Of a stretch of 64,000 nt of DNA, positions 18,571-27,242 are shown in pieces. The translations under genes were made by a program, and so were the position numbers. Within the stretch, counting starts at the first letter, position 1. Each line of letters begins with the position of its first letter. The stretch comes from Actinomadura coerulea. GTDB taxonomy: Bacteria; Actinomycetota; Actinomycetes; Streptosporangiales; Streptosporangiaceae. The notes beneath the pieces were generated by a model. The model was not told the DNA's origin. It made no database searches and saw only the letters and a program-made list of their open reading frames with translations. The stretch spans positions 6,324,001 to 6,388,000 of the forward strand of contig NZ_JACHMQ010000001.1 in NCBI RefSeq assembly GCF_014208105.1. Direction: 5' to 3'.

Positions 18571-20090
18571 CGATGAGTCCGGCACCGCCGGCGGCTCCCG
18601 CACCGCGTCCGCCCGCACCGCCCGCGCAGCCCCCGGACACGACGCCGGCCGAGGCGCGCCGGGGCGGCCGCCTGAGGACGTTCGTGCGCGGACGCTGGCT
18701 CAAGACGATCCCGGGCCGCATCCGGGCGCACGTCGTGCTCTGCGTGGCCGCGCTCGTGGCGCTGCTGGCCGTCCTCACCGTGGCCGTCGGCAACGCGCGC
18801 GACTCCGTCGAGACGATCGGGCACGACGCCGGCCCCCAGGTCGTCGCGACCGGCACCCTGTACTTCGCGCTCAGCGACATGGACGCGCAGGTCTCCAGCA
18901 TCCTGCTCATCGGCCGCGAGCACGGCCTCGGCATCGGCTACGACGAGACCCTGCGGGTGTACGAGAAGCGCCGCGGGGAGGCCGACGCGGCGGCGGTGCA
19001 GGCCGCGCAGCTCGCCGGGCGCGACCCGGCGCTGCGGCGGACCGTCCAGGAGGTGCTGGACGGCCTCGGCAAGTACGAGCGGCTCGTCGGCCAGGCCATG
19101 CAGCTCGACGCGCAGTCGAACCACGCGCCCGGCGAGACGCCGGCGCAGGTCCTGGACGCCTACCGGCAGGCCACCGACCTGATGAAGCTGCAACTGCTGC
19201 CGAAGGCGTACAACATCACGCTCGACACCGGCGCGAACGTCCGCCAGTCGTACGAGACGAAGCGGTCGGCGGTGCTGACCGGGCGCACCTGGGTCGCCCT
19301 CACCGGCCTGGTCGCGCTGCTGCTCCTGGTCGCGACGCAGCTGTACCTGGTGCGGACGTTCCGCCGGGTGCTGAACCCGGCGCTGGTGCTGGCGACGCTC
19401 GGCACCGTCGTCCTCACCGCGGTCGGGGCGGGCCTGCTCACCGCCCACGCGGGGCACATCAGGACCGCCAAGGAGGACGGCTTCGACTCGATCCTGCAGC
19501 TGTCGCGGGCCCGCGCGATCAGCCACAGCGCGTTCGGGGACGAGAGCCGCTACCTCCTCGACCCGGGCCGCGCCGACACCTACGAGCAGACCTACCTCGA
19601 CAAGTCGCTGTCGGTGATCTACCCCGACCTCGGCGACAGGCCGGTGAACCTGGAGAACTACTACGCGGGCCTGGAGGAGAAGGCCGGCGCGTACCGGCCC
19701 GGCCAGGCCTCGCCGTTCCTCGGCTTCTTCGGGGACGAGGCGCGGACGGTGGACAAGGGCCGCGAGGGCGACGCGCTGGTGAGGACGCTCGCCGCGTACC
19801 GGACGGTCCAGCGCAACGACGCGCGGATGCGGCAGCTCGCGTCGGGGGGGAACCGGGCGGGCGCGGTCGACCTGCGGATGGGCCGCACGTCCAACGCGAT
19901 CCGCGACTTCGACGCCTACGACGCGGCGCTGAGCTCGCTGACCGCCGTGCACCAGGACGCCTTCGACAAGGCGATCCGGGACGCCGACGGCGGCCTGCGC
20001 GGCTGGAACGCGGTGCCGCCGGCGGCCGCGGTCGTCATCGCCGCACTGATCATCGCGGGGGTCCGCCCCCGGCTGGCCGAGTTCCGCTGA
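18567..20090 (+). CDS. glnX: GlnX-like multipass membrane protein
   Basis: A 507-residue protein with a Pro-rich cytoplasmic start, a first membrane helix at about 53-75, a helical extracellular domain (75-235), two more helices (about 240-262 and 271-293), a second extracellular domain and a last helix near 483-501. Tandem helical sensor domains between membrane segments match mycobacterial GlnX, which passes the GlnH ligand signal to PknG. Gene order kinase-...-glnX-glnH is the main support. Start overlaps the FHA stop by 4 bases. Confidence 0.85.
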   Translation: MTMSPAPPAAPAPRPPAPPAQPPDTTPAEARRGGRLRTFVRGRWLKTIPGRIRAHVVLCVAALVALLAVLTVAVGNARDSVETIGHDAGPQVVATGTLYFALSDMDAQVSSILLIGREHGLGIGYDETLRVYEKRRGEADAAAVQAAQLAGRDPALRRTVQEVLDGLGKYERLVGQAMQLDAQSNHAPGETPAQVLDAYRQATDLMKLQLLPKAYNITLDTGANVRQSYETKRSAVLTGRTWVALTGLVALLLLVATQLYLVRTFRRVLNPALVLATLGTVVLTAVGAGLLTAHAGHIRTAKEDGFDSILQLSRARAISHSAFGDESRYLLDPGRADTYEQTYLDKSLSVIYPDLGDRPVNLENYYAGLEEKAGAYRPGQASPFLGFFGDEARTVDKGREGDALVRTLAAYRTVQRNDARMRQLASGGNRAGAVDLRMGRTSNAIRDFDAYDAALSSLTAVHQDAFDKAIRDADGGLRGWNAVPPAAAVVIAALIIAGVRPRLAEFR

Positions 20091-20120
20091 CCGAGTCCGC
20101 CTGATCAAGGAGAGCACGCC

Positions 20121-20948
20121 ATGCGCGCGACCCGTGCCATCGCCGCCCCGGGGGCCGTCATCGCCGCCGCGGCGCTGCTGCCGGCCTGCGGCCTCGGCGC
20201 CGAGAAGGAGCAGTCCATCGTGGACAAGGGCTCCCTCGTCATCGGCGTGAAGGAGGACCAGCCCGCCCTCGGCGTGAAGCGCCCGGACGGCACGTACGAG
20301 GGCTTCGACGTCGACGTCGCGACCTACGTCGCGGGGAGGCTGGGCGTCCCGAAGAGCCGCCTGACGTTCAGGACGACGAACTCCTCCGTGCGCGAGGACG
20401 CGCTCGCCAAGGGCGACGTCGACATGATCGTCGCGACGTACTCGATCACGGCGAAGCGCAAGACGAAGGTCACCTTCGGCGGGCCGTACTACGTCGCCCA
20501 CCAGGACACCTTCGTCCGCGCCGACGCCGCCGCGATCAGGGACGTGCGCGACCTCAAGGGCAAGCGGATCTGCGAGGTGAAGGGGTCGAACTCCTGGCGC
20601 CGCGTGATCGAGGAGCGCAAGGTGGCCGCGCGGCCGGTCACCGTGGACACCTACGGCGCCTGCATGGACGCGCTCGCCGGGGGGCGGCTCGACGCGGTGT
20701 CGACCGACGACCTGATCCTGGCCGGGTTCGCCTCCGGCCGCCCCGGCCGGATGATCAACGCCCCGTTCACCGACGAGAAGTACGGCGTCGGGCTGAAGAA
20801 GGGCGACCTCAGGGGCTGCGAGGAGGTCAACCGGGCGATCACCGACATGTACCAGGACGGCACCGCCCAGCGGCTGCTGAACAAGTGGTTCGGCCAGTCG
20901 GGGCTCAAGCTGACGACCAGCGTGCCGCAGTTCGAGGGCTGTACCTGA
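20121..20948 (+). CDS. glnH: GlnH-like amino-acid-binding lipoprotein
   Basis: A 275-residue periplasmic-type solute-binding protein (family 3). A signal peptide ends in the lipobox ALLPAC, so it should be lipid-anchored outside the membrane. The fold's ligand-site motifs appear: SLVIGVKEDQPALG, YEGFDVDVATYVAGRLG and the paired lobes around DVDMIVATYSIT. An AAGGAG ribosome binding site precedes the ATG. No ABC permease or ATPase gene is nearby, so it is more likely a sensor for GlnX than a transporter part; the mycobacterial protein binds aspartate and glutamate. Confidence 0.93.
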   Translation: MRATRAIAAPGAVIAAAALLPACGLGAEKEQSIVDKGSLVIGVKEDQPALGVKRPDGTYEGFDVDVATYVAGRLGVPKSRLTFRTTNSSVREDALAKGDVDMIVATYSITAKRKTKVTFGGPYYVAHQDTFVRADAAAIRDVRDLKGKRICEVKGSNSWRRVIEERKVAARPVTVDTYGACMDALAGGRLDAVSTDDLILAGFASGRPGRMINAPFTDEKYGVGLKKGDLRGCEEVNRAITDMYQDGTAQRLLNKWFGQSGLKLTTSVPQFEGCT

Positions 20949-20951
20949 CCC

Positions 20952-20970
20952 GCCGGGCCGAGCGCCCGGC
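20952..20970. terminator. bidirectional hairpin between convergent genes
   Basis: GCCGGGC-CGAGC-GCCCGGC fills the 22-base space between the glnH stop and the stop of the reverse-strand STAS gene. The stem is perfect over 7 pairs; there is no T-tract. Confidence 0.6.
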
Positions 20971-21321
20971 CTACGGGGTGGTGGAGGGGAAGGCGACGAT
21001 GGCCTCCCGCAGCGTCTCGTGGATCGGGATGAACTTGTCGATCCCGGTGATGCGGAAGACCCGCTGGACGCGCGGCGGCAGCGCCACCAGCGCGAGGTGC
21101 GTGCCGCGCTCGCCGGCGCGGCGGTTCGCGGCGACGATGGCGTTCAGGCCGGTGGAGTCGCAGAACGTGACCTCGCGCATGTCGACGACCATCGGCTCGC
21201 CCGACTCGACGACCTCGAAGAGCGCCTCCTCGAAGCGCGCGCGGGACACCACGTCGATGTCGCCCTTCACGCGGACGAGCGTGCAGCGGTCGTCCCGCAT
21301 CAGGCTGATGTCGAAGTCCAT
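20971..21321 (-). CDS. STAS-domain anti-sigma-factor antagonist
   Basis: A 116-residue SpoIIAA/RsbV-like protein. The STAS core MDFDISLMRDD, VKGDIDVVSRARFEEAL and the phospho-acceptor loop VTFCDSTGLNAI, with Ser after Asp, are intact. Such proteins bind an anti-sigma kinase of the RsbW class, which inactivates them by phosphorylating this Ser. The ATG at 21321 is chosen for its GAGGTG ribosome binding site; upstream in-frame codons lack coding bias. No kinase or sigma partner is adjacent. Confidence 0.93.
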   Translation of the reverse strand: MDFDISLMRDDRCTLVRVKGDIDVVSRARFEEALFEVVESGEPMVVDMREVTFCDSTGLNAIVAANRRAGERGTHLALVALPPRVQRVFRITGIDKFIPIHETLREAIVAFPSTTP

Positions 21322-21730
21322 CGTCACCTCACGCCCCACTCCGGTGGTACCCGGCCATCTCAGGTGACTCCTCAGGATTGCGCACCCGTGCCCGCGTTCC
21401 AAGCAGTTCCCGGGAAAAGGACCAGGTCGCACGCCCGTCACCCCGGACCGTAACGGGGGCCCGGACGCCCGTCTGGTCCCCGGTCCCGACTGTACCTGAC
21501 GATGCGCCCGGGGCCTCCGGGTGCCTCCCGGGAGATCCGGTAAACGGGGTAATAACTTACCGAAGAGAAACTTACTTGGCGGTAAGAAATGGCCGCGAAT
21601 CCCGTCCACCCTGGGTTTGACCAGGCCTTGGACCATTCATGGCCGTCTCTGGGGCGGGAAAGGAGGATGCTGACCGGGGCCCGGATCCGTGCAGAGGTTA
21701 CAGTGGCGGTGGCGAAATTCGGGAGGCTGG
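21322..21730. promoter_or_regulatory. divergent intergenic region with inverted repeat
   Basis: No gene is supported in this 409-base gap. An AT-rich patch contains the inverted repeat CTTACCG-N17-CGGTAAG at 21556-21586, with an extra CTTAC half site inside the spacer. It may be an operator for the acyltransferase or the STAS gene. Confidence 0.45.
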
Positions 21731-22402
21731 GTGTTCTACACGTTCATGACGCGCGTGGTGCGTCCGATCCTCTGGCTGCTTTTCCGTCCGCGGGTCGTGG
21801 GCGGCGAGAACGTGCCGAGCTACGGGCCGCTCATCGTGGCGAGCAACCACCTGTCGTTCATCGACAGCTTCATCATCCCGCTGGCGGTACCGCGCCCGGT
21901 CACCTACATCGCCAAGGCGGCCTACTTCGAGGGCGGCGGGCTCAAGAACCGCTTCGTCCGCTGGTTCCTCACCAACCTCGGCCACGTCCCGGTGCGGCGC
22001 GGCGCCCGGCGGGCCGCCATGGGCGCCCTGGAGCAGGCCGCCGAGGTGCTCGAGAACGCCGGCGCGTTCGCGATCTACCCCGAGGGCACCCGCTCCCCGG
22101 ACGGCCGCCTCTACCGCGGCCGGACGGGCATCGGCTGGCTCGCCCTGGAGTCCGGCGCCCGCGTCCTGCCGGTCGCGCTGGAGGGCACCGAGAAGATCCA
22201 GCCGATCGGCGCGGGGCTCCCGCGCGTGTTCGGCCCGCGCCCCACCGTGCGGATCGGCCCGCCGATGGACTTCTCGCACTACAGGGACCTGCCGCCCGCC
22301 AAGGCCCGCCGCGCCATCACCGACGAGATCGTCGAGACGATCCAGAAGATGTCCGGCCAGGAGTACGCCGCGGAGTACAACGAGCGGGCCGAAAAGGGCT
22401 GA
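21731..22402 (+). CDS. 1-acyl-sn-glycerol-3-phosphate acyltransferase (PlsC family)
   Basis: A 223-residue membrane-associated acyltransferase that makes phosphatidic acid from lysophosphatidic acid and acyl donor. The HX4D catalytic motif is in SNHLSFIDSF, the substrate-binding motif in AIYPEGTRSPDGRLYRGRTG. The GTG at 21731 gives the usual N-terminus (V/M)FYTFMTRVV and follows a GGGAGG ribosome binding site; a longer frame to 21689 is open but less likely. It is monocistronic, with a lipoprotein gene 52 bases downstream. Confidence 0.92.
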   Translation: MFYTFMTRVVRPILWLLFRPRVVGGENVPSYGPLIVASNHLSFIDSFIIPLAVPRPVTYIAKAAYFEGGGLKNRFVRWFLTNLGHVPVRRGARRAAMGALEQAAEVLENAGAFAIYPEGTRSPDGRLYRGRTGIGWLALESGARVLPVALEGTEKIQPIGAGLPRVFGPRPTVRIGPPMDFSHYRDLPPAKARRAITDEIVETIQKMSGQEYAAEYNERAEKG

Positions 22403-22454
22403 CCCGCGTGTCGCCGGGGGCGGTGCGCCCCTTTCGCGCCGTAGTGTCGCCGGC

Positions 22455-23153
22455 ATGGCGCACAGGCTCCTCCCGGTCACGCTGCTGCTGTCGACGGCCG
22501 TCGCGGCCACCGCGTGCGGCGGCGACGCCGAGCGCGTCGGCCAGGTGCGCGGCACCGCCCGCGCCGAGGTGGCGGGCATCGGCCACACCTCCGCCCAGCT
22601 CGCGCAGGCGCTGCTCCAGCAGCCGTCCGGCTACCGGCGCGCGGGCGAGCCCGACTGGGGCGAGTACGGCTCGCTGAAGGCCATCCAGAACGCCTCCAGG
22701 CTCCAGCGGGAGGCCGTCCTGGACAAGCCCTCCTGCGGGAAGGCCCGTCCGGGCGGCGACGTGGCCGGCGACGTTCCCGCCGCGCTCGTCTCGTTCACCG
22801 GCGCCCACGGCCTGACCGCGACCGAGACCCTCATGAGCATGCCCGCCGCCGACGCCGAGAAGCAGGTCAACGCCCGCGTCCCTCCCGGCTGCCTGAAGTT
22901 CCGCACCAGGGTGGGCTCCACCTGGGCCGCGCACAAGGTGGCCGAGGCGCCGAAGGGCGAGATCGGTGAGGGCTCGCGCACCGTCGGCGTCGCCACCGCC
23001 GGCGGCGGCGCGAGCACCCGCACCTGGTACGTGGTGTTCCGGGGCCGCCGCTACCTCGCCACGATCACGGTCTTCGGGCCCGGCGCCACCCGCGCCGACG
23101 CCGAGCGCCTGGCGGGCGAGGCGCTGGCCCAGGCCGACCGGGTCCTGTCCTGA
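22455..23153 (+). CDS. putative lipoprotein of unknown function
   Basis: A 232-residue protein with a signal peptide and a lipobox ending in Cys (VAATAC) at about residue 21. The mature part is mixed helix and strand with no motif I recognise; two Cys (about 95 and 138) could form a disulfide. TAGTGT lies 7 bases before the ATG and there is no ribosome binding site, suggesting a leaderless message. Neighbours give no functional hint. Confidence 0.8.
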   Translation: MAHRLLPVTLLLSTAVAATACGGDAERVGQVRGTARAEVAGIGHTSAQLAQALLQQPSGYRRAGEPDWGEYGSLKAIQNASRLQREAVLDKPSCGKARPGGDVAGDVPAALVSFTGAHGLTATETLMSMPAADAEKQVNARVPPGCLKFRTRVGSTWAAHKVAEAPKGEIGEGSRTVGVATAGGGASTRTWYVVFRGRRYLATITVFGPGATRADAERLAGEALAQADRVLS

Positions 23154-23247
23154 GTCCCGCGGCTCGCCGTCGTCGCGGCGCAGCGGATAGCGTTCGCCTT
23201 ACGCGGCGCGGAGAACGGCTCCGGGCGGACCGGGCCAGGGGGTTTCC

Positions 23248-23451
23248 TTGATCGGTAAGGAGGGCCGGGTGACCGGCCGGATCGGGCCCGGGCTGGTCGG
23301 CGAGGTCATGATCGCGATCCGCGGGGGCTCGGAGGCGTTCTACGCCCATCCCGTCGACCCGCGCGACGAGATCGGCGTCGGCTCGATCGTCGTCGTGGTC
23401 GAGTACCACCCCCCGCGGACGGTGTACGTGGCGCCCGCGCTGGCCCACTGA
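23248..23451 (+). CDS. NfeD-like OB-fold protein
   Basis: A 67-residue protein matching the soluble OB-fold end of NfeD proteins: IGKEGRVTGRIGPGLVGEV, then GSIVVVVEYHPPRTVYVAP. A TTG at 23248 keeps the conserved Gly-Lys-x-Gly start of the fold; a GTG at 23269 has a far better AAGGAGG site 4 bases upstream but would cut the first strand, so the start is uncertain. It lies 141 bases before a flotillin gene, the usual NfeD partner. No protease or membrane part is present. Confidence 0.75.
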   Translation: MIGKEGRVTGRIGPGLVGEVMIAIRGGSEAFYAHPVDPRDEIGVGSIVVVVEYHPPRTVYVAPALAH

Positions 23452-23592
23452 GCGCCCCGCGGAGTCTGGCCTGATGCGGACGTGAACATCCGGTTCGCGG
23501 GCCGAACCGGACGTGCCTCTGCCGCGTCTGATGGGAAACGCGGACGGGCCTGATACTTCGGGCCGGCCGCCCGACCCGGAGGAGGGGGCCGT

Positions 23593-24939
23593 ATGCCCGT
23601 GCTCGCCGTGGCGATCGCCGTCGTCGTCGCCATCATCGTGCTGATCGTGCTGTTCAAGATGGTGTGGCGGGTGGCCGAGCCGAACGAGGCCCTGATCATC
23701 TCCGGGCTCGGCGCCAAGTCCAAGCCGATCGACGGCGTGGACAGCCTCGGCTTCAAGATCATCACTGGCAAGGGCACGTCCGTCCTGCCCGGCTTCCAGA
23801 CGGCGCGCCGCCTGCGGCTCGACAGCCGCGCCGCGAACCTGGAGGTCAACTGCGTGACGCAGCAGGGCATCCCGGTCAAGGTCCGCGGCGTGGTCATCTA
23901 CAAGGTCGGCGACGACTTCGTGTCGATCGCCAACGCCGCGCGCCGCTTCCTGGAGCAGCAGAACTCGATGGACGGCGCGATCCACGAGCTGTTCACCGGC
24001 CACCTGCGCTCCATCATCGGCAACCTCACCGTCGAGGACCTGATCCTCAACCGCGAGCGCCTCACCTCCGAGACCCGCGGCTCGGCCGCCGACGAGATGA
24101 GCAAGCTCGGCCTGGTCGTCGACTCCCTGCAGATCCAGGAGATCGACGACGAGACCGGCTACATCACCAACCTCGGCCGCCCGCACGCCGCCAGGGTCGC
24201 CGCCGCCGCCCGCATCGCCGAGGCCGAGCGCAACCAGGAGGCCACCGAGCGCGAGCAGGAGACCGAGCGGCAGAACGCGGCCGTCATCCGGGACACCGAG
24301 ATGAAGAAGGCCGAGTACCAGGGCCAGGTGCAGCAGGCCGCGCAGCAGGCGCGCCAGGAGGTCATCCTCAAGGAGACCCGCAACGCCGAGCTGGAGGCCG
24401 AGCGCACCGAGAAGCGCCTGGAGAGCGAGATCCGCAAGCCCGCCGACGCCCGCGCCTACGAGCAGGTCAAGCTGGCCGAGGCCGAGCGCGAGGAGCGCAT
24501 CTCCTATGCCCAGGCCGCCGCGACCGAGGTCCAGCTCAAGGCGCAGCGCGAGTCCGAGGCCATCCGGCTGATCGGTGAGGCCGAGGCGGACGCGACCCGG
24601 CGCCGGGGCCTGGCCGAGGCCGAGGCGATCAAGGCCCGCGCGGAGGCGCTGGCGGAGAACACCGACGCCGTCATCGCCCAGCAGCTCGCCGAGCAGTGGC
24701 CGCAGATCGTCGAGGCGGGCGCGGGCGTGTTCGGCAACGTCGACAACATGGTCGTGCTGAACGGCGCCCAGGGCGTCGAGGACATGCTCGCCAAGGCCCT
24801 CACGCTCGGCGGCACCGGCCTCGGCGTCGCCCGCCAGCTGCTCGCCGGGCTGAACGCCCAGGGCGCCCCCGCGGGAGCCAACGGCCACAACGGGGTCCCG
24901 GCCGCGACCGTCCCCGTAGAGATCCCCAAGGAGGACTAG
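23593..24939 (+). CDS. flotillin-like SPFH/band 7 membrane protein
   Basis: A 448-residue protein with one N-terminal membrane helix (about 3-25), an SPFH domain (about 30-200, e.g. VRGVVIYKVGDDF) and a long Ala/Glu-rich coiled coil (200-360) typical of flotillins, ending in a Gly/Ala tail. Flotillins oligomerise at ordered membrane patches and organise signalling or stress proteins. An AGGAGGGGG ribosome binding site precedes the ATG. The NfeD-like gene upstream completes the common pair. Confidence 0.94.
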   Translation: MPVLAVAIAVVVAIIVLIVLFKMVWRVAEPNEALIISGLGAKSKPIDGVDSLGFKIITGKGTSVLPGFQTARRLRLDSRAANLEVNCVTQQGIPVKVRGVVIYKVGDDFVSIANAARRFLEQQNSMDGAIHELFTGHLRSIIGNLTVEDLILNRERLTSETRGSAADEMSKLGLVVDSLQIQEIDDETGYITNLGRPHAARVAAAARIAEAERNQEATEREQETERQNAAVIRDTEMKKAEYQGQVQQAAQQARQEVILKETRNAELEAERTEKRLESEIRKPADARAYEQVKLAEAEREERISYAQAAATEVQLKAQRESEAIRLIGEAEADATRRRGLAEAEAIKARAEALAENTDAVIAQQLAEQWPQIVEAGAGVFGNVDNMVVLNGAQGVEDMLAKALTLGGTGLGVARQLLAGLNAQGAPAGANGHNGVPAATVPVEIPKED

Positions 24940-24959
24940 CGGCGAAGTGCCCGAAGCGC

Positions 24960-24986
24960 GGAAGGCCCGGCCCCGCCGGGCCTTCC
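24960..24986 (+). terminator. GC-rich hairpin after the flotillin gene
   Basis: A perfect 11-bp stem GGAAGGCCCGG-CCCCG-CCGGGCCTTCC begins 20 bases after the stop. No T-tract follows, as is usual for terminators in this window. Confidence 0.75.
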
Positions 24987-25024
24987 TGGCCTCAGCGGGC
25001 GGCCGGTCCCGCTAAGTTCGTTGC

Positions 25025-25699
25025 ATGCCCGTGCCCCGGCTCGCCGTCTCCGTCGACCTCGTCGTGCTCACCGTCCGGGAGCAGCGCCTGTGCGCCCTGC
25101 GGTGGCGGCGCGACCGGCCGCCGTACGAGGGGGCGTGGTCGCTGCCGGGCGGCTTCATCCAGCTCGACGAGGACCTGCCGGTCGCCGCGGCCCGCCTGAT
25201 GGCCGAGCGCGCGGGCCTCGCCGACGTGCGGATCCACCTGGAGCAGCTCGCCACCTACGGGTACCCGGACCGCGACCCCCGGCAGCGGGTGGTGAGCGTC
25301 GCCTACCTGGGGCTGGCGCCCGACCTGCCCGCCTCCAGCCGCGCCCAGGTGCTGTGGACGGCCGTGGACGAGCTCCTCCACCGCGACCGGGCCGCGTTCG
25401 ACCACCGGCGCATCCTGGGCGACGGGATGGAGCGGGCGCGGGCGAAGCTGGAGTACACCTCGCTGGCGGCGGCGTTCTGCCCGCCCGAGTTCACGGTCGC
25501 GGAGCTGCGGCGCGTCTACGAGATCGTCTGGGGCACCACCCTGGACCCGCGGAACTTCCACCGGAAGGTGACCGGCGCCGACCGTTTCCTCATCCCGACC
25601 GACCGGACCACGACCCGCGACGGGGGACGCCCCGCGCGCCTGTACCGCCGGGGCGATGCCGAGCAGTTGAGGCCGCCCATGCTGCGGCCGCGCGGATGA
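25025..25699 (+). CDS. NrtR-type NUDIX-fold transcriptional regulator
   Basis: A 224-residue protein with an N-terminal NUDIX fold (about 8-140) and a C-terminal winged helix (EFTVAELRRVYEIVWG, LDPRNFHRKV). The Nudix box (GGFIQLDEDLPVAAARLM) lacks the Glu residues needed for hydrolysis, as in NrtR repressors, which bind ADP-ribose-type NAD metabolites and control NAD salvage. No NAD gene is adjacent, so its target is elsewhere or it controls itself. TAAGTT six bases before the ATG and the absence of a ribosome binding site suggest leaderless expression. Confidence 0.88.
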   Translation: MPVPRLAVSVDLVVLTVREQRLCALRWRRDRPPYEGAWSLPGGFIQLDEDLPVAAARLMAERAGLADVRIHLEQLATYGYPDRDPRQRVVSVAYLGLAPDLPASSRAQVLWTAVDELLHRDRAAFDHRRILGDGMERARAKLEYTSLAAAFCPPEFTVAELRRVYEIVWGTTLDPRNFHRKVTGADRFLIPTDRTTTRDGGRPARLYRRGDAEQLRPPMLRPRG

Positions 25700-25756
25700 G
25701 CTTTTACCTGGGCTGACGTTCCGAGCAGCGCCGGACCGTTGCTAGTTTCACCCCCT

Positions 25757-26050
25757 ATGAACGGTGACTCGCCCGAAGTGCTCGGCCTGCTCGTCCGGGA
25801 CATCGGTGAGGCGGGCGTCGCGGAGATGGCCGGTTCCCCGGGCCTCGCGGCGGCCGTCGACCAGCACGTGGCCAGCATCCGCGACGAGCTCGGCGCGCCC
25901 GGCGAACCGCCCGGCGCCGACGAGCTGATGGGCTACCTGCACGGTTTCGCGGAGGACGCGTTCAACCGGGGATGGTGGCCGCAGGACACCCAGGACTGGG
26001 AGTTCGTCCGGATCGTGGCTGTTTGCTGGATGATGAAGAACGCTGCGTAG
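25757..26050 (+). CDS. small conserved helical protein of unknown function
   Basis: A 97-residue helical protein (MNGDSPEVLGLLVRDIGEAG to WMMKNAA), with Trp-rich end (RGWWPQDTQDWEFVRIVAVC). I do not recognise the family with confidence. The ATG at 25757 is preceded at 8 bases by TAGTTT and by no ribosome binding site. It ends 40 bases before the aminotransferase start, so the two may be cotranscribed. Confidence 0.7.
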   Translation: MNGDSPEVLGLLVRDIGEAGVAEMAGSPGLAAAVDQHVASIRDELGAPGEPPGADELMGYLHGFAEDAFNRGWWPQDTQDWEFVRIVAVCWMMKNAA

Positions 26051-26089
26051 GCTGGGGCCCATCACCCCTGTGCAATCTGGAGGACAACG

Positions 26090-27163
26090 GTGTCCGAGGC
26101 ACCCACACCCCGCTTCCGCTCCGTCCTCGACCGCTTCGTGGCTTACAAGCCCGGCAAGGTCGTGGTGTCGCCCGAGGGGCGCTCGTTCAAGCTGTCGTCC
26201 AACGAGTCGCCGCACGGGCCGCTGCCCTCGGTCGTCGAGGCGATCGGCGAGGCGGCGCGCAACATCAACCGCTACCCGGACAACAACGCGACCGCGCTGA
26301 CCGAGGCGATCGCGTCGTTCTGCGGCGTCTCCGCCGACCACGTCGCGGTGGGCTGCGGCTCCGTCGGGATGACCCAGATGCTGCTGGAGGCGGTCGCCGA
26401 GCCGGGCGCCGAGGTCGTGTACGCGTGGCGGTCGTTCGAGGCGTACCCGCTGCTGGTGTCGCTGTCGGGCGCGACGAGCGTCCAGGTGCCCCTGCGGAAC
26501 GAGACCCACGACCTGCCCGCGATGGCGGACGCGATCACCGAGAACACGCGGCTGGTCTTCGTCTGCAACCCGAACAACCCCACCGGCACCGCCGTCGGCC
26601 GCTCGGAGATCGAGGCTCTCCTTGACCGCGTTCCGGCCGACTGCCTGGTCGTTCTGGACGAGGCGTACCGCGAGTACGTCCGCGACGACGACGTCCCGGA
26701 CGGCCTCACCCTCTTCGGCGACCGCCCCAACCTGGCGGTCCTGCGCACGTTCTCCAAGGCCTACGGCCTGGCGGGCCTGCGCATCGGCTACCTCGTCGCG
26801 CACCCGCTCGTCGCCGGTTCCATCCGCAAGACGTTCCTGCCGTTCAGCGTGAACTCCGTCGCGCAGGCCGCCGGCATCGCGTCCCTGGACGCCACCGACG
26901 AGCTGATGGAGCGCGTCGAGGGCACGGTGAAGGAGCGCGACCGCGTCCGCGCCGCCCTCCTCGCCGACGGATGGACGGTCCCGCCCACCGAGGCCAACTT
27001 CGTGTGGCTGCGCCTCGGCGACCGCACGATGGAGTTCTCCGCCGCGTGCGACGCCGAGGGCGTGAGCGTCCGCCCCTTCGACGGCGAGGGCGCCCGCGTC
27101 TCCATCGGCTCCCCCGAGGAGAACGACGCCTTCCTGGCCGTGGCCAGGACCTTCAAGCGCTGA
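26090..27163 (+). CDS. histidinol-phosphate/aromatic amino acid aminotransferase (HisC-like, PLP)
   Basis: A 357-residue fold-type I aminotransferase. The PLP Lys is in TFSKAYGLAGLRIGY; KLSSNESPHGP, FVCNPNNPTGTAVG and the Asp-Tyr stretch VVLDEAYREY are standard for HisC and aromatic aminotransferases. It converts histidinol phosphate or phenylpyruvate-type substrates using glutamate. There are no his genes nearby, which favours the aromatic (Pat) subgroup or a second HisC; sequence alone cannot settle this. GTG start with GGAGG upstream. Confidence 0.92.
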   Translation: MSEAPTPRFRSVLDRFVAYKPGKVVVSPEGRSFKLSSNESPHGPLPSVVEAIGEAARNINRYPDNNATALTEAIASFCGVSADHVAVGCGSVGMTQMLLEAVAEPGAEVVYAWRSFEAYPLLVSLSGATSVQVPLRNETHDLPAMADAITENTRLVFVCNPNNPTGTAVGRSEIEALLDRVPADCLVVLDEAYREYVRDDDVPDGLTLFGDRPNLAVLRTFSKAYGLAGLRIGYLVAHPLVAGSIRKTFLPFSVNSVAQAAGIASLDATDELMERVEGTVKERDRVRAALLADGWTVPPTEANFVWLRLGDRTMEFSAACDAEGVSVRPFDGEGARVSIGSPEENDAFLAVARTFKR

Positions 27164-27207
27164 CCCGCCTCCCCCCGCCCTCACCGCGACCCCGCGGCCA
27201 CCTCACG

Positions 27208-27235
27208 GTTGCGATCGCGTCCGAAGGAGGAGAGC
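27208..27235 (-). repeat. dispersed 3'-UTR element, shortest copy (C)
   Basis: GCGATCGCGTCCG joined to AAGGAGGAGAG corresponds to the two ends of the element at 36957-37111 with the middle removed at a shared CCGA. It starts 7 bases after the stop codon of the reverse-strand regulator (27243), in the sense orientation, and also lies between that gene and the convergent aminotransferase. Confidence 0.75.
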
Positions 27236-27242
27236 ACTGCCA

